This document shows positions 15,819 through 25,979 of a stretch of DNA of 40,989 nt, piece by piece (the stretch's first letter is position 1; each line of letters begins with the position of its first letter). Where the stretch lies: the NCBI GenBank assembly GCA_014800065.1, contig JAAVGX010000082.1, positions 1 through 40,989 of the forward strand. Direction: 5' to 3'. This DNA comes from Bacteroidales bacterium (GTDB lineage Bacteria; Bacteroidota; Bacteroidia; Bacteroidales; Muribaculaceae). The notes beneath the pieces were generated by a model. It saw nothing but the letters and a program-made list of their open reading frames with translations, was not told the DNA's origin and made no database searches. The position numbers and the translations under genes were made by a program.

Positions 15819-18455
15819 ATGAATCGACTGATTGAGTACATACGTCGCCCGCAAGTGTGGGGTTTTGTGGTTTCGCTGACAGTGATAGCCTTGGTTTCCA
15901 TTGCGTTCTTCTATCCTGACAACCTTGCAGGACATTCCTTGCAGCAGCCTGATATGCAGCAGGGTATGGCCAACGGTCATGAAGCGGCACTCTATCATGA
16001 GGCCACCGGCGAAAAGGCACTTTGGACCGATGCATTGTTCGGCGGTATGCCCACCTTCCAGATATCGCCCTCGTACCCGTCCAACGACCTTTTCAACTGG
16101 ATTAACAACCTTTACGGACTATGGCTACCGGCACCGTCGAACCTCATGTTCATGATGATGACCGGATTCCTGATTTTGCTCTACGCACTACGTCAGCGCT
16201 GGTATCTGGCACTTTTGGGTGCGTTGGCATGGGGATTTTCGTCCTATTTCATAATAATCATAGGAGCGGGACATATATGGAAATTCCTCGCTCTCACCTA
16301 TATACCGCCCACAATAGCCGGCTTTATCCTGGTGTACAACCACCGACCCTTCGTAGGTTCGGCCCTGCTGAGCCTCTTCGCCATGCTTCAGCTCAACGCC
16401 AACCACCCTCAGATGACCTACTACTTCGGTCTGGTGATGATAATCCTTGCCATATGCTATCTGGTGGATGCGATCCGTACACATCAGCTGCCCAACTGGT
16501 TACGCGGCACGGGATTAGCCCTGCTCTGCGGCGCACTTGCCATCGGCGCCAACCTCCCCTCGTTATATAATACATATGAGTACTCCAAGGAAACAAAGCG
16601 TTCGCAGTCGGAGCTGACCCCGCTGAGCAGCGCGGATCAACCCACCGAGCGCCCCACCGGCGGCTTACCCAAGGACGAAATCGTGGGCTGGAGCTACGGG
16701 CGCTCCGAACTATTCTCACTGGTTGTGCCCAACATCAAAGGAGGAGCGTCGGCACGACCCGAAGGGGGGCAGATGGAGCGAATGACCCTCGACCGTCTCG
16801 AAGATGCCGCCAACTACCCTGATGCCACCCTGCTTCCCTACCTCACGCAGTACTTCAACGACTCCGAGGGCACCAACGGCCCCGTATATGTGGGTGCCAT
16901 CATCTTCGCACTCTTCATCTTCGGTTGCATCGTGGTCAAAGGTCCCCTCAAGTGGGCCATGTTGACAGCCACGATACTATCGTGCGCCCTTTCCCTGGGT
17001 TACAACTGGGAATGGCTCTCCGACCTGATGATATATAACTTCCCGATGTACAGCAAATTCCGCGCCGTGGAATCAATTCTGGTGGTTGCGGAATTCACCA
17101 TACCCCTTATGGCCGTGCTGGGACTTACAGCCCTGTTCGACCATCCTGCCGAATCGCGCTCCTCGATGCTGCGACCACTGGCGTGGAGCTTCGGAGTACC
17201 CGCAGCCATCTGCCTGCTGCTGGTAATAGCACCGGGCATCACCGGCGATGCCGTGAACGACACCGACCGTCAGACCGTGGCCATGGTTCAGCAGCAGATG
17301 TTGCCCTACTACGCATCGCAGGGCGCCACCCAGCAGCAACTCAACCAAATAGCCGATTACATGTCCATCACCAATCCGGCCAACATAAAAGCAATCACCG
17401 AGTTACGTCATGGCCTGGTGCGCTCCGACGCATGGCGCTCGTTGATTTTCATCCTTTTCGGAGCCGCCCTGCTTTGGCTGCTGGTGGCGCGCAAGGCTCG
17501 ACCCGGGGTTGTTGCCGGGGCACTGATAGTGCTCGTGGGAGTCGATGGCTACACGGTCAACAAGCGTTATGTGAGTCATAGCTCATTCGGCGAAAATCCC
17601 GCTACCGGCGAAATCACCTTCACGCCCGACGGCATCGACCAAGCCATCCTCGCCGACGGAGCCGGCAAACACTACCGCGTGCTGGACATCCCCGAATTCA
17701 GCAGCCCCGACCGCTCCTACTTCCACAACATGGTGGGCGGCTATCATGCAGCCAAACTCAATCGTTATGAGGATATTATCCAGCGCAAACTGATGCCGAT
17801 GCTCCGTGTGGGCTATGTGCGCGATGCCGAAGAACTCAACGACCCGGCCAATGCCGAAATGGCCGCCACCCTGCGGGCCGGTTTCGAGGTGGCCGACATG
17901 CTCAATGCTCAATATATCATCACCGGCGACCGTGAAAGTCCCGTATTGAAGAACACCCATGCCTACGGGCCCGCGTGGCTGGTTGACTCAATCGCCTGGG
18001 TAGACAATGCCGACCGGGAGATGGAGATGCTGGACCCCGCCCGACTGAATCTACGCCGCAGCGCGGTGGCCGACCGTAAATTTGCCGACGTCCTGCCCGC
18101 CCAATGTCCTTCGTTGGTTCCCGGCGATACCGTCAAACTGGTTGAATACACCCCCAACCGCGTGACCTACAGCGCCGACACCCGCAACGGCGGCGTGGGT
18201 GTGTTCTCCGAAGTATGGTTCCCCTGGGGCTGGAAAACCACCGTTAACGGTCAGCCCGCCCCCATGGCTCGCGTGAACTACATCCTGCGCGCCGTGCAGC
18301 TCCCTGCCGGTCATTCCGAGGTGGTGATGACCTTCCAGCCCGATTCGCTGGCCATAACCGGAAAAATAGCCTACGCGTGCGTGACACTTATATATATAAT
18401 AGTGCTGGCCGGCCTGGCCCGTGCCGCTCGCCGCAACAAGCTCATACTGGTGTGA
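15819..18455 (+). CDS. YfhO family polytopic membrane protein
   Basis: This large membrane protein of 878 residues belongs to the YfhO family (GT-C glycosyltransferase-like fold; Bacillus YfhO is linked to lipoteichoic acid glycosylation). A first membrane segment lies at about 11-31, then an extracytoplasmic loop with the family-typical WTDALFGGMPTFQ stretch. A series of hydrophobic helices runs from about 110 to 260, again at about 355-450, and at about 540-575. An extracytoplasmic beta-rich domain (about 590-850) precedes one last helix and a basic tail. In Bacteroidota the substrate is unknown; glycosylation of a surface polymer or lipid is an inference. The stop overlaps the next start by 1 bp (TGATG). 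Confidence 0.9.
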   Translation: MNRLIEYIRRPQVWGFVVSLTVIALVSIAFFYPDNLAGHSLQQPDMQQGMANGHEAALYHEATGEKALWTDALFGGMPTFQISPSYPSNDLFNWINNLYGLWLPAPSNLMFMMMTGFLILLYALRQRWYLALLGALAWGFSSYFIIIIGAGHIWKFLALTYIPPTIAGFILVYNHRPFVGSALLSLFAMLQLNANHPQMTYYFGLVMIILAICYLVDAIRTHQLPNWLRGTGLALLCGALAIGANLPSLYNTYEYSKETKRSQSELTPLSSADQPTERPTGGLPKDEIVGWSYGRSELFSLVVPNIKGGASARPEGGQMERMTLDRLEDAANYPDATLLPYLTQYFNDSEGTNGPVYVGAIIFALFIFGCIVVKGPLKWAMLTATILSCALSLGYNWEWLSDLMIYNFPMYSKFRAVESILVVAEFTIPLMAVLGLTALFDHPAESRSSMLRPLAWSFGVPAAICLLLVIAPGITGDAVNDTDRQTVAMVQQQMLPYYASQGATQQQLNQIADYMSITNPANIKAITELRHGLVRSDAWRSLIFILFGAALLWLLVARKARPGVVAGALIVLVGVDGYTVNKRYVSHSSFGENPATGEITFTPDGIDQAILADGAGKHYRVLDIPEFSSPDRSYFHNMVGGYHAAKLNRYEDIIQRKLMPMLRVGYVRDAEELNDPANAEMAATLRAGFEVADMLNAQYIITGDRESPVLKNTHAYGPAWLVDSIAWVDNADREMEMLDPARLNLRRSAVADRKFADVLPAQCPSLVPGDTVKLVEYTPNRVTYSADTRNGGVGVFSEVWFPWGWKTTVNGQPAPMARVNYILRAVQLPAGHSEVVMTFQPDSLAITGKIAYACVTLIYIIVLAGLARAARRNKLILV

Positions 18456-18943
18456 TGGGGCTCTATCTGATTTGGCAGCGTCTGCGTCATAGTCGCGGAT
18501 TCGGAATCCATTCACCCTACGCCTTCCGGTTCATCACAGAGGTGCTCCATCAGCCCTGCCGGTACTACGCCTACGACAGTCTGCCCGACGACATCCTCAA
18601 CGAGCACGAGTGGAAACTGCTGGTGCGCCTGCTGGTACACTTCCGTCCGCGCACCATCAGCCTTGGTCCGGGCGTACCCTCGCGGGTGGGTCGTTTCCTG
18701 CGAAAGGTAGCGCCCCGAGTGGTATTTTCCGGCGCGCCCGACCTCCTGATCGGCTTCAACGAAGTGCCCCAAGAATTCACAGAGTCCGTACACAAAGGCA
18801 AACTTCACGCAATAATTTTCAATTCTAAATCCGCCCCCGCCCCCCAAGGCCGACAACAAGGCATGGTATTCAGCAACGGCAAGAGTTGGATAATGGCCGC
18901 CCACAAACATCTGCCGCCCCAGAACTTTGAAGTCTATTTCTAA
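18455..18943 (+). CDS. Short SAM-methyltransferase-like protein
   Basis: This 162-residue protein starts at the ATG that overlaps the yfhO stop by 1 bp; the open frame extends back to 18377 inside yfhO, which I reject. The N-terminal GFGIHSPYAFRFITEVL and YYAYDSLP segments match the opening of a Bacteroidota class I SAM-dependent O-methyltransferase group (HGVHSPF-type start). A region TISLGPGVPSRVGRFLR stands where the glycine-rich SAM loop would be. The rest is much shorter than the roughly 220-260 residues I expect, and the acidic residue that normally ends strand 2 is not obvious. It may be a reduced, non-catalytic homologue. There is no signal peptide or membrane helix. Confidence 0.72.
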   Translation: MGLYLIWQRLRHSRGFGIHSPYAFRFITEVLHQPCRYYAYDSLPDDILNEHEWKLLVRLLVHFRPRTISLGPGVPSRVGRFLRKVAPRVVFSGAPDLLIGFNEVPQEFTESVHKGKLHAIIFNSKSAPAPQGRQQGMVFSNGKSWIMAAHKHLPPQNFEVYF

Positions 18944-18991
18944 ATAACCCTCACAACAACGTGCCCACGCACCATCAAAACCCTTATAACG

Positions 18992-19582
18992 ATGAAGTTA
19001 CTGCCCATATTCCTCAGCCTGTTTGTGATTTGTTCCTGCCAAACCAAACGAGAAGTTCCCGTGCCCGAATTCCCCGAGGGCGACGGTGTACATATACCCC
19101 GGGCCCCAATCGTAGAGAAGACCGGAGTGCCCGAAGCAGAGCCCGAGACAGGCATCCACACACCCCGCCCGACCATCGTGGACAAATCCGGTGCAGCCAT
19201 TCCTAAAGCGTTGGCTTACAGAACATCCGGCAATTACAACGACAACGTCTTCATCCTGATGGATGCCTCCGGCAAAATAGTATCTTACCCGGCCCCATCG
19301 GATGTCAATGCCTCCTCGGCACCCCTGCAGCTGGCTAACGGCTGGCTCTTGGACAGACGCGGCATAGCCGACAATGCAGCCTTCCTCGATTACACCTGGC
19401 AGCAGTACCACAACCTGCCCGCAGCACCCACAGCGGCACAGTTGAAGGACCATATCATAGCCGGAGCCCGAGTAACACAAATACTCGTACTCCCCTGCAC
19501 CTTGGCCGAAGCCGAGGCCGACACAGCAACTGTAAACGCCATCATCGCAGCCGACACCCCCACCGCCACTCTGAAAAAATAG
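18992..19582 (+). CDS. Putative lipoprotein of unknown function
   Basis: The product has 196 residues. Residues 1-15 form a signal peptide, and the lipobox FVICSC gives a lipidated cysteine at C16. Mature residues 20-70 are Pro/Glu-rich and contain an internal repeat of the type IHTPRPTIVDKSG and VHIPRAPIVEKTG, likely an extended tether. A small folded region follows (about 75-185). I do not recognise a family. It lies 48 bp after the methyltransferase-like gene in the same direction and may belong to the yfhO unit. Confidence 0.78.
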   Translation: MKLLPIFLSLFVICSCQTKREVPVPEFPEGDGVHIPRAPIVEKTGVPEAEPETGIHTPRPTIVDKSGAAIPKALAYRTSGNYNDNVFILMDASGKIVSYPAPSDVNASSAPLQLANGWLLDRRGIADNAAFLDYTWQQYHNLPAAPTAAQLKDHIIAGARVTQILVLPCTLAEAEADTATVNAIIAADTPTATLKK

Positions 19583-19716
19583 CACCCACCGGCGGGAAAA
19601 ATTTACCTTTGTAAACCACTGTAGATAACTTTTTACCGCCACATAGCGGAAAATTGAGAAAAATGCCGTAAATTTGGACTCAAATTCTCGCGCGCCCGCC
19701 CGCGAGTTGTACCGCT
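19583..19716 (+). promoter_or_regulatory. rsmH leader region with two promoter -7 elements and hairpins
   Basis: Two TAnnTTTG elements face rsmH: TACCTTTG at 19604-19611 and TAAATTTG at 19669-19676. Two hairpins follow the first: CCGC/GCGG at about 19637-19650, and CTCGCG/CGCGAG at 19687-19706, the latter ending 10 bp before the rsmH ATG. The second hairpin could hide the start site of rsmH. The mraZ gene that often leads dcw clusters is not present here. Confidence 0.55.
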
Positions 19717-20625
19717 ATGAACGAACCAGTTTATCACATACCCGCTTTACTTCCTCAATGTCTGGATGCGCTGGAGGTGCATCCGGGCGGTATTTACATC
19801 GACGTCACCCTCGGTGGCGGCGGACATTCGCGCGCCATCGCAGAAGGTTTGACCCACGGGCATCTCTACTCGCTGGATCAGGACAACGACGCCATTGCGC
19901 GTGCCGTGGCCTCCGACGTGTTCACGCCCGTACACGGAAACTTCCGCTACCTCTCCAACTATGCCGACTTCTTAGGCATCGAGGGTAAGGTGGACGGTAT
20001 ACTGGCCGATCTGGGAGTGTCGTTCCACCACTTCGACGATGCCGAGCGCGGTTTTTCATTCCGCTCCGACGCGCCTCTGGATATGCGCATGAACCGTGAT
20101 GCCGCCGTCACCGCCGCCCAACTGCTGGAAAAAGCCTCCGAAGCCGACCTTGCGTCATGGCTCACCCTCTACGGCGACCTCCGCAACGGGCGCAAGATGG
20201 CGCATCGCATCGTGAGCTTGCGGGCATCGGCACCGATAACCACGACCGGTCAGCTGGTGGAGGCAGTTCGTCCTCTCATCAACGCCGCTCAGGAGAAGAA
20301 AGAGCTTGCACAAGTGTTCCAGGCCCTTCGCATCGTGGTCAACGGCGAGATGGATGCGCTCAAGGAATTGCTTGCTGCAGCGGTGAGCGTACTCAAACCC
20401 GGAGGGCGCCTGGCCGTTATCACCTACCACTCACTGGAAGACAGACTGGTGAAGAACTTCATGCGCACGGGCAACACCGGCGGCGAGGCCTCCGAGGACA
20501 TCTTCGGGCGGCGCACCGCACCTCTGAAAATGCTCACCTCCAAGCCCATAGTGCCCGACGCGGCCGAAATAGAAGCCAACCCCCGCAGCCGCAGCGCCAA
20601 GTTGCGCGTGGCACAGAAAGTATAA
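19717..20625 (+). CDS. rsmH: 16S rRNA (cytosine1402-N4)-methyltransferase
   Basis: This is RsmH (MraW), which methylates N4 of C1402 in the 16S decoding centre. It has 302 residues, normal length. The SAM motif is VTLGGGGHSRAI and LDQDNDA; FHHFDDAERGFSFRSDAPLDMRM is the family-specific stretch, and the end has KPGGRLAVITYHSLEDRLVKNF. It starts MNEPVYHIPALLP, fitting the family's HxPVL start. It is the first gene of the rightward dcw half, followed by the ftsL-like gene after 8 bp. Confidence 0.97.
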   Translation: MNEPVYHIPALLPQCLDALEVHPGGIYIDVTLGGGGHSRAIAEGLTHGHLYSLDQDNDAIARAVASDVFTPVHGNFRYLSNYADFLGIEGKVDGILADLGVSFHHFDDAERGFSFRSDAPLDMRMNRDAAVTAAQLLEKASEADLASWLTLYGDLRNGRKMAHRIVSLRASAPITTTGQLVEAVRPLINAAQEKKELAQVFQALRIVVNGEMDALKELLAAAVSVLKPGGRLAVITYHSLEDRLVKNFMRTGNTGGEASEDIFGRRTAPLKMLTSKPIVPDAAEIEANPRSRSAKLRVAQKV

Positions 20626-20633
20626 ACTCTCAC

Positions 20634-20984
20634 ATGGCACGTTATTCGGGATTCCTTTCATCGTTCAGCCACGGCGCAAAGATGTTCTTGCAGGGACAAA
20701 CCATTTCCAGCAAGTTCTTCATCCGCCATTTCTTCACCACGGCGTTTCTGGTGCTCAGTTGCGTGGGCATCATAGCCTTGCGATTTGAGTGCACCACCAA
20801 CGAGAACAAAATAGCCTCGCTCAAAACGCAAATTCATGTGATGAACACGGCCAAGCAGAAGGAGCGCTCCCGCTACATGACCCTCACCCGCGAGAGTGCC
20901 ATGCTCCACCTGGTGGATTCTCTCCATCTGGGTCTGTCGATTCCCGAACGTCGCCCCCGTATCATTACCCTTGATTCCGACTGA
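20634..20984 (+). CDS. ftsL: FtsL-like cell division protein
   Basis: This small bitopic membrane protein has 116 residues. A cytoplasmic start of about 32 residues is followed by a membrane segment (about 33-50, FTTAFLVLSCVGIIALRF) and an extracytoplasmic helix rich in polar heptads (about 52-95), likely a coiled coil that pairs with FtsB/FtsQ partners. The open frame runs further upstream in rsmH but the ATG at 20634 gives the expected protein. The call rests on topology and position between rsmH and the PBP gene, since FtsL proteins share little sequence. The PBP gene begins 8 bp later. Confidence 0.9.
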   Translation: MARYSGFLSSFSHGAKMFLQGQTISSKFFIRHFFTTAFLVLSCVGIIALRFECTTNENKIASLKTQIHVMNTAKQKERSRYMTLTRESAMLHLVDSLHLGLSIPERRPRIITLDSD

Positions 20985-20992
20985 CTCTCCTC

Positions 20993-23203
20993 ATGACTGA
21001 AAAAAAGAATAAAACCAAGAAAGCCAAAGTCAGTGCCGGCGGTATCCACAAATATGGCCACCGCCAGCTGATTGTGCGTTTCTCGCTGGTGTTGGCTATA
21101 GCGATGGTTATCACCTCGCTGATTATCTACTTCCTGGTCAGGACCACCACCGTGCACCGCGACGACTGGAACCGTATGGGTCTGTCCACGCTGCGCGACT
21201 CCATGTGGGTGACCCCGCTGCGCGGTGAGATTCTTGCTGCCGACGGCTCCATCCTGGCCACGAATCTCTACTACTACAACGTGATGATGGACCTCCGCAC
21301 GCCGGGGTTCAAAATCATCGAGTTCACCGAGGCCAAAAAAGAATTGGCCGATTCGCTCAGCCGCTATTTTCCGCCCTACAGCTCCAAGGAGTGGATCAAG
21401 AAAATCGACGATGCCCTTGAGCCTCAACGTTCCAAACGTACGCGTAATTTCGTGCTTGCCCGCGAGGTGTCGCGCGAAATGGTGTCCAAAATCAAAGAAT
21501 TCCCCTTCTTCCGCGACCTCAAGGGGCGGTACGGGCAGCATGGCGGTCTGAAGGCCGATCAGGTGATGAAACGAGCCTATCCCTTCGGCAAAATGGCGCG
21601 TCTGAGTATCGGTCGCGTAGGCATGACGGCTGAAAACAGCGACGTGCACGGTCGTTCAGGTCTTGAATATGCTTTGGACACACTGCTTTACGGCAAAAAG
21701 GGTCTCAACCGCAAAGCCCTCTCCACCCGCGGCACCCGTTATGTGACCGACATCCCGGCAATCGACGGCTACGACATCACCACCACCATCGACATCACCA
21801 TGCAGGACATCCTCGAAAGCGAACTCGGCCAGATGTTGCTGCTGTCGCATGCCGACTGGGGTACGGCCATATTGATGGAGGTAGCCACGGGCGATATCAA
21901 GGCCATCTCCAACCTCGAGCTGGACAAGAAAAGCCATACGCCCCGCTATATCGAAGCCCTCAACCGCTCGGTGCTGGGTTATGAGCCGGGCTCCGTGATG
22001 AAGGTGATGAGTATGGCCGTGGGGTTGGAGAAAGGATTTGCCCGTCCCAACCAGGTGTACCCCATCGGGCACTCCTTCCGGTATCTCAACGACCGTCCCA
22101 TCAACGACACCCACTCGCCCGCCGGACTGCCTGTGAGCCGCTTTCTGGAATACTCGTCCAACATCGGTATGGTGAAGATGACCATGCCTTACTATAACGA
22201 CGACCTCAACCGCTTCCGCGAAGACCTGGCCGAAATGGGCTTCTTCGATCGCCTCAACACCGGCATCGCCCACGAGCGCCGGCCCTCTTTCGCGCGCCTG
22301 GGCAACAAGCATCAGGACAAGGTGGCGCTTTCCCGAATGGTGTTCGGCTACTCCACCATGATTCCGCCCCTTTACACCTGCGCCTTCTATAACGCTGTGG
22401 CCAACGACGGGCATTTTGTGCGTCCCAGGTTGGTGAAAGGTTTGCGGTCGCCCGCCGGCGAGGATTCGATTATTCCCGTGACCTACATCCGCGAGAACAT
22501 GATGTCGGAAAAGAACGCCAAGATTCTCCGTGCCATGATGCGCGAGGTGGTATGGGGAGAAGGTGGAACGGCCAAAGCCCTCAAGAGCGATATCGTTGAA
22601 ATCGCCGGCAAAACCGGCACCTGCAAGCTGGCCAAGGAGGATAACCGCCCCCGTGTGGATGCCAACGGCGACTCCATCAAGCTGCCCCCCTTCAAAGGCG
22701 GATATATCGAAGGACATTATCGCGTGACATTCTGCGGATTCTTCCCCTATGAGAATCCCAAGTACACCTGCATCGTGGTTATCTCCGACCCCAAGGTGCC
22801 CTACCGCGGTCCGGCTCTGAGTGCCGGGCAGGTGCTCAAGAATACGGCTCTGAAACTTTACGCCCGCGGTATGCTCACCGACGACCCCCATTATCAGGCC
22901 GAGAAAACCGTCAAGGATGAGCCGGTGCTCTATTCAGCGCTCAACAAACGGCAGCACTCAGCCATCCATTCCGACCTCAAGCTGGGCGACATGCGCGCCC
23001 TCAGGCATCCTGACGAGGACTGTCCCGCCGGCACCATACCCGACGTAAAGGGTATAAGTCTGCGTGAAGCTCTCACCACACTCGAAAGTCACGGTTACTC
23101 GGTGGATTTCAGCGGAATAGGTTATGTGGCCACGCAAAGTCCGGAAGCCGGCACCACCGCCGGGCCGGGTACTAAAGTAAAACTTACACTACGACACAAC
23201 TGA
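20993..23203 (+). CDS. ftsI: Septal penicillin-binding protein (FtsI/PBP2 type) with PASTA domain
   Basis: This is a class B PBP, the septal peptidoglycan transpeptidase, 736 residues. It has a cytoplasmic start, a membrane segment at about 27-49, a PBP dimerisation domain (about 75-235), and the transpeptidase domain with S334-x-x-K337 (EPGSVMK), S388-S-N390 and K540-T-G542. Its C-terminus (about 675-736) is a single PASTA domain ([20 protein letters not shown]), which E. coli FtsI lacks but Bacteroidota division PBPs often have. It works with FtsW, encoded four genes on. Its stop overlaps murE by 1 bp. Confidence 0.97.
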   Translation: MTEKKNKTKKAKVSAGGIHKYGHRQLIVRFSLVLAIAMVITSLIIYFLVRTTTVHRDDWNRMGLSTLRDSMWVTPLRGEILAADGSILATNLYYYNVMMDLRTPGFKIIEFTEAKKELADSLSRYFPPYSSKEWIKKIDDALEPQRSKRTRNFVLAREVSREMVSKIKEFPFFRDLKGRYGQHGGLKADQVMKRAYPFGKMARLSIGRVGMTAENSDVHGRSGLEYALDTLLYGKKGLNRKALSTRGTRYVTDIPAIDGYDITTTIDITMQDILESELGQMLLLSHADWGTAILMEVATGDIKAISNLELDKKSHTPRYIEALNRSVLGYEPGSVMKVMSMAVGLEKGFARPNQVYPIGHSFRYLNDRPINDTHSPAGLPVSRFLEYSSNIGMVKMTMPYYNDDLNRFREDLAEMGFFDRLNTGIAHERRPSFARLGNKHQDKVALSRMVFGYSTMIPPLYTCAFYNAVANDGHFVRPRLVKGLRSPAGEDSIIPVTYIRENMMSEKNAKILRAMMREVVWGEGGTAKALKSDIVEIAGKTGTCKLAKEDNRPRVDANGDSIKLPPFKGGYIEGHYRVTFCGFFPYENPKYTCIVVISDPKVPYRGPALSAGQVLKNTALKLYARGMLTDDPHYQAEKTVKDEPVLYSALNKRQHSAIHSDLKLGDMRALRHPDEDCPAGTIPDVKGISLREALTTLESHGYSVDFSGIGYVATQSPEAGTTAGPGTKVKLTLRHN

Positions 23204-24696
23204 TGGAATTTATCAATACACTTGAAACGCTCCTGGATGCTCTGCCCGAGCGAAAGATATATGGCTCCTGCGAGCCCGAAGCGGAAATACACGCCCTGAC
23301 CGACGATTCCCGCCAAGCCGGCGCCGGAATCCTCTTTGTGGCTGTGCGCGGAGTGGCCGCCGACGGACACCGGTTCATCCCCTCGGCCATCGCCGCCGGT
23401 ACTCGAGTTCTGGTGGTGGAAGAGCTTCCTTTGGAACAGCCTTCCGACTGTGTGTTTGTTCAAGTTCCCGACACCCGCATCGCATTGGGGCTGCTTGCTT
23501 CGCGTTTTTACGGAGACCCCTCCGAGTGCATGACTCTGGTGGGCGTAACCGGCACCAATGGCAAAACCACCGTGGCCACGCTGCTCTATGAGATGGCACG
23601 GATGCGCGGGCTCAAGGCCGGACTGCTTTCCACCGTTGCCAACTATATCGACGGCCAAATGGTACCGGCCACACACACCACACCCGGCCCGGTGGAGCTC
23701 AACAAACTTCTGCGCAGCATGGTTGATGCCGGATGCACCTTCGCCGCCATGGAAGTGAGCAGTCATGCCGCCCATCAGCATCGTATTGCCGGTCTCACCT
23801 TCGCCGGCGGTATCTTCACCAATCTCACCCGCGACCATCTGGATTACCACAAGACCATGGCCGAATATCTGAAGGCCAAGAAGAGCTTCTTCGATTCACT
23901 GCCCGCCGAGGCCTTCGCACTGGTCAATGCCGACGACCGCAACGGCTCGGTGATGGTGCAGAACACGGCGGCAGCGGTCAGCACTTACTCCGTGGGGGGT
24001 GTGGCAACTTTTTGCGTGCGCATCCTGGAAGACCGGCTGGACGGAATGCTGCTTGAAATCGACGGCAATGAGGTGGAGACCCGCTTTGTGGGCGAGTTCA
24101 ATGCCGCCAATCTGGCCGCTGTGTATGGTGCCGCAAGGTTGCTGGGCGTAGCCCGCGATGAAGCTCTCCGGCACCTGAGCAACCTCTATCCGGTGGCCGG
24201 CCGATTCCAGCCCGTTGCGTCGGGCTACGGCGTGACTGCCATCGTGGACTATGCCCACACACCCGATGCGCTGATCAACGTGCTCGACACCCTCAACAAT
24301 TACAAACTATCCACCGCCCGCGGTGCCCGCGTAATTACCGTGTGCGGTTGTGGCGGCGACCGCGACGCCGGCAAACGGCCCATCATGGCCCGCGAGGCCC
24401 AGCGCCGCTCCGATGTGCTCATCCTCACATCCGACAATCCTCGTCACGAGCGTCCCGAGGACATTCTGGCTCAGATGCAGCAAGGTCTGTCGGCCGAGTC
24501 GGATTGCCTCACGGAAGTTATTGTGGACCGCGCCGAAGCAATAGCCCGAGCAGCGCAGATTGCCGAGCCCGGCGATGTGATTCTGATTGCCGGCAAGGGA
24601 CATGAGGATTACCAGATTATCGGCGACACAAAAATTCATTTCGACGACCGCGAAAAAGTGGCCGAAGCCTTCAAAATGTACAACCCTAACAGATAA
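23203..24696 (+). CDS. murE: UDP-MurNAc-tripeptide synthetase (meso-diaminopimelate type)
   Basis: This ligase adds the third stem residue to UDP-MurNAc-L-Ala-D-Glu. It has 497 residues. The P-loop is GTNGKTT (117-123), and there are [18 protein letters not shown], and YAHTPDAL. The substrate-specificity motif is D411-N-P-R414, which in known MurE enzymes marks meso-diaminopimelate rather than lysine, so the organism probably has A1-gamma-type peptidoglycan, usual for Bacteroidales. Its ATG overlaps the ftsI stop (TGATG), and mraY follows after 11 bp. Confidence 0.97.
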   Translation: MEFINTLETLLDALPERKIYGSCEPEAEIHALTDDSRQAGAGILFVAVRGVAADGHRFIPSAIAAGTRVLVVEELPLEQPSDCVFVQVPDTRIALGLLASRFYGDPSECMTLVGVTGTNGKTTVATLLYEMARMRGLKAGLLSTVANYIDGQMVPATHTTPGPVELNKLLRSMVDAGCTFAAMEVSSHAAHQHRIAGLTFAGGIFTNLTRDHLDYHKTMAEYLKAKKSFFDSLPAEAFALVNADDRNGSVMVQNTAAAVSTYSVGGVATFCVRILEDRLDGMLLEIDGNEVETRFVGEFNAANLAAVYGAARLLGVARDEALRHLSNLYPVAGRFQPVASGYGVTAIVDYAHTPDALINVLDTLNNYKLSTARGARVITVCGCGGDRDAGKRPIMAREAQRRSDVLILTSDNPRHERPEDILAQMQQGLSAESDCLTEVIVDRAEAIARAAQIAEPGDVILIAGKGHEDYQIIGDTKIHFDDREKVAEAFKMYNPNR

Positions 24697-24707
24697 GCAG
24701 TCAAGCT

Positions 24708-25958
24708 ATGCTTTACTACCTCTTCGAATACCTCCAGCAGCTGGGAATGCCCGGTGCACGCCTGATGAACTACATCACCTTCCGAAGCGCATTCGCCTTC
24801 GTGCTCGGACTGATTTTAGCCATCTTTATGGGGCGTTCCATCATCCACCGCCTCCAGCGTATGCAGATTGGCGAAATTATCCGCGACCTCGACCTGGAAG
24901 GACAGCTCAAAAAGACAGGTACTCCCACCATGGGCGGGCTCATCATCATCTTCAGCATCCTCATCCCCTGCCTGCTGATTGGCGACCTCTCCAATGTGTA
25001 TATGCTGCTGATGCTGCTCACCACGGTGTGGCTCGGTGCTATCGGTTTTACCGACGACTATATGAAGTTCAAACGCCGCAACAAGGACGGTATTCGCGGT
25101 ATGTACAAAATTGCCGGGCAGGTGGGAATCGCTCTGGTGGTAGCCGGTACGATGTACCTCAACCCCGACGTGGTCATCGTGAAGAACTCCGAGGTGGTCA
25201 ATGCCGACACTCATCGCGTGGAAGAAGTAATCTACGAAAGCGGCCAGATAAAAACCCCGCAGACTACAATTCCCTTTGTGAAGAACAATAATTTCGACTA
25301 CTCCTCCCTGACCCGTTGGATGGGTGAGTATGACCAGGTTGGCGGTTGGATTGTGCTTTTCCTGGTGATTATCTTCCTTGTGGCAGCCACCAGCAACGGG
25401 GCCAACCTCAACGACGGGCTTGACGGCATGACGGCCGGACTCTCGGCAATCGCCGGGGCGGCACTCATACTGATGGCTTACCTGGGAAGCAACCTCATCT
25501 ATTCGGCATATCTCAACATAATGTATGTGCCCATGAGTACGGAATTGGTGGTGTATATGGCTGCCTTTATCGGTGCTTTGATCGGCTTCCTGTGGTACAA
25601 CGCCTCCCCCGCGCAAGTCTTTATGGGCGACACGGGCAGCCTCACACTGGGTGGTGTCATTGCCGTGTTCGCAATCCTCATCCACAAGGAGCTTTTGCTG
25701 CCGATTCTTTGTCTTCTTTTCTATGTGGAAGACCTTTCGGTGGTGCTCCAGGTGGCTTATTTCAAGAAAACCGGAGGCAAACGCATCTTCAAGATGACAC
25801 CCCTGCACCATCACTTCCAAAAACCCGGCAACGGCACAATTCAGGCCCTGATTCAGCGCCCCTTCAATGTCATCGCCGAGCAAAAGATAGTCACACGCTT
25901 CTGGATTATCGGCATAATCCTGGCTGTGCTCACTTTCGTAACACTTAAAATCCGATAA
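24708..25958 (+). CDS. mraY: Phospho-N-acetylmuramoyl-pentapeptide-transferase
   Basis: This integral membrane enzyme moves phospho-MurNAc-pentapeptide onto undecaprenyl phosphate to give lipid I. It has 416 residues and about ten membrane helices, against about 360 for E. coli MraY. The catalytic Asp pair lies at D116-D117 (GFTDDYMKF), NLNDGLDGM is at about 233-241, FMGDTGSL and the MTPLHHHFQ histidine motif follow. The extra length is mostly an extracytoplasmic insertion at about 155-210, usual in Bacteroidota. It lies between murE (11 bp) and murD (21 bp). Confidence 0.97.
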   Translation: MLYYLFEYLQQLGMPGARLMNYITFRSAFAFVLGLILAIFMGRSIIHRLQRMQIGEIIRDLDLEGQLKKTGTPTMGGLIIIFSILIPCLLIGDLSNVYMLLMLLTTVWLGAIGFTDDYMKFKRRNKDGIRGMYKIAGQVGIALVVAGTMYLNPDVVIVKNSEVVNADTHRVEEVIYESGQIKTPQTTIPFVKNNNFDYSSLTRWMGEYDQVGGWIVLFLVIIFLVAATSNGANLNDGLDGMTAGLSAIAGAALILMAYLGSNLIYSAYLNIMYVPMSTELVVYMAAFIGALIGFLWYNASPAQVFMGDTGSLTLGGVIAVFAILIHKELLLPILCLLFYVEDLSVVLQVAYFKKTGGKRIFKMTPLHHHFQKPGNGTIQALIQRPFNVIAEQKIVTRFWIIGIILAVLTFVTLKIR

Positions 25959-25979
25959 CCGAACTAAATAATCCTACCT

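Noticed and set aside
21656..22891. 411-codon open frame antisense to ftsI
   Set aside because: It is a shadow of the GC-rich ftsI gene, His/Gly/Val-rich with no family resemblance or start signal.
24816..25883. 355-codon open frame antisense to mraY
   Set aside because: It has His/Gln/Glu-rich shadow composition and lies wholly inside a clear mraY gene.
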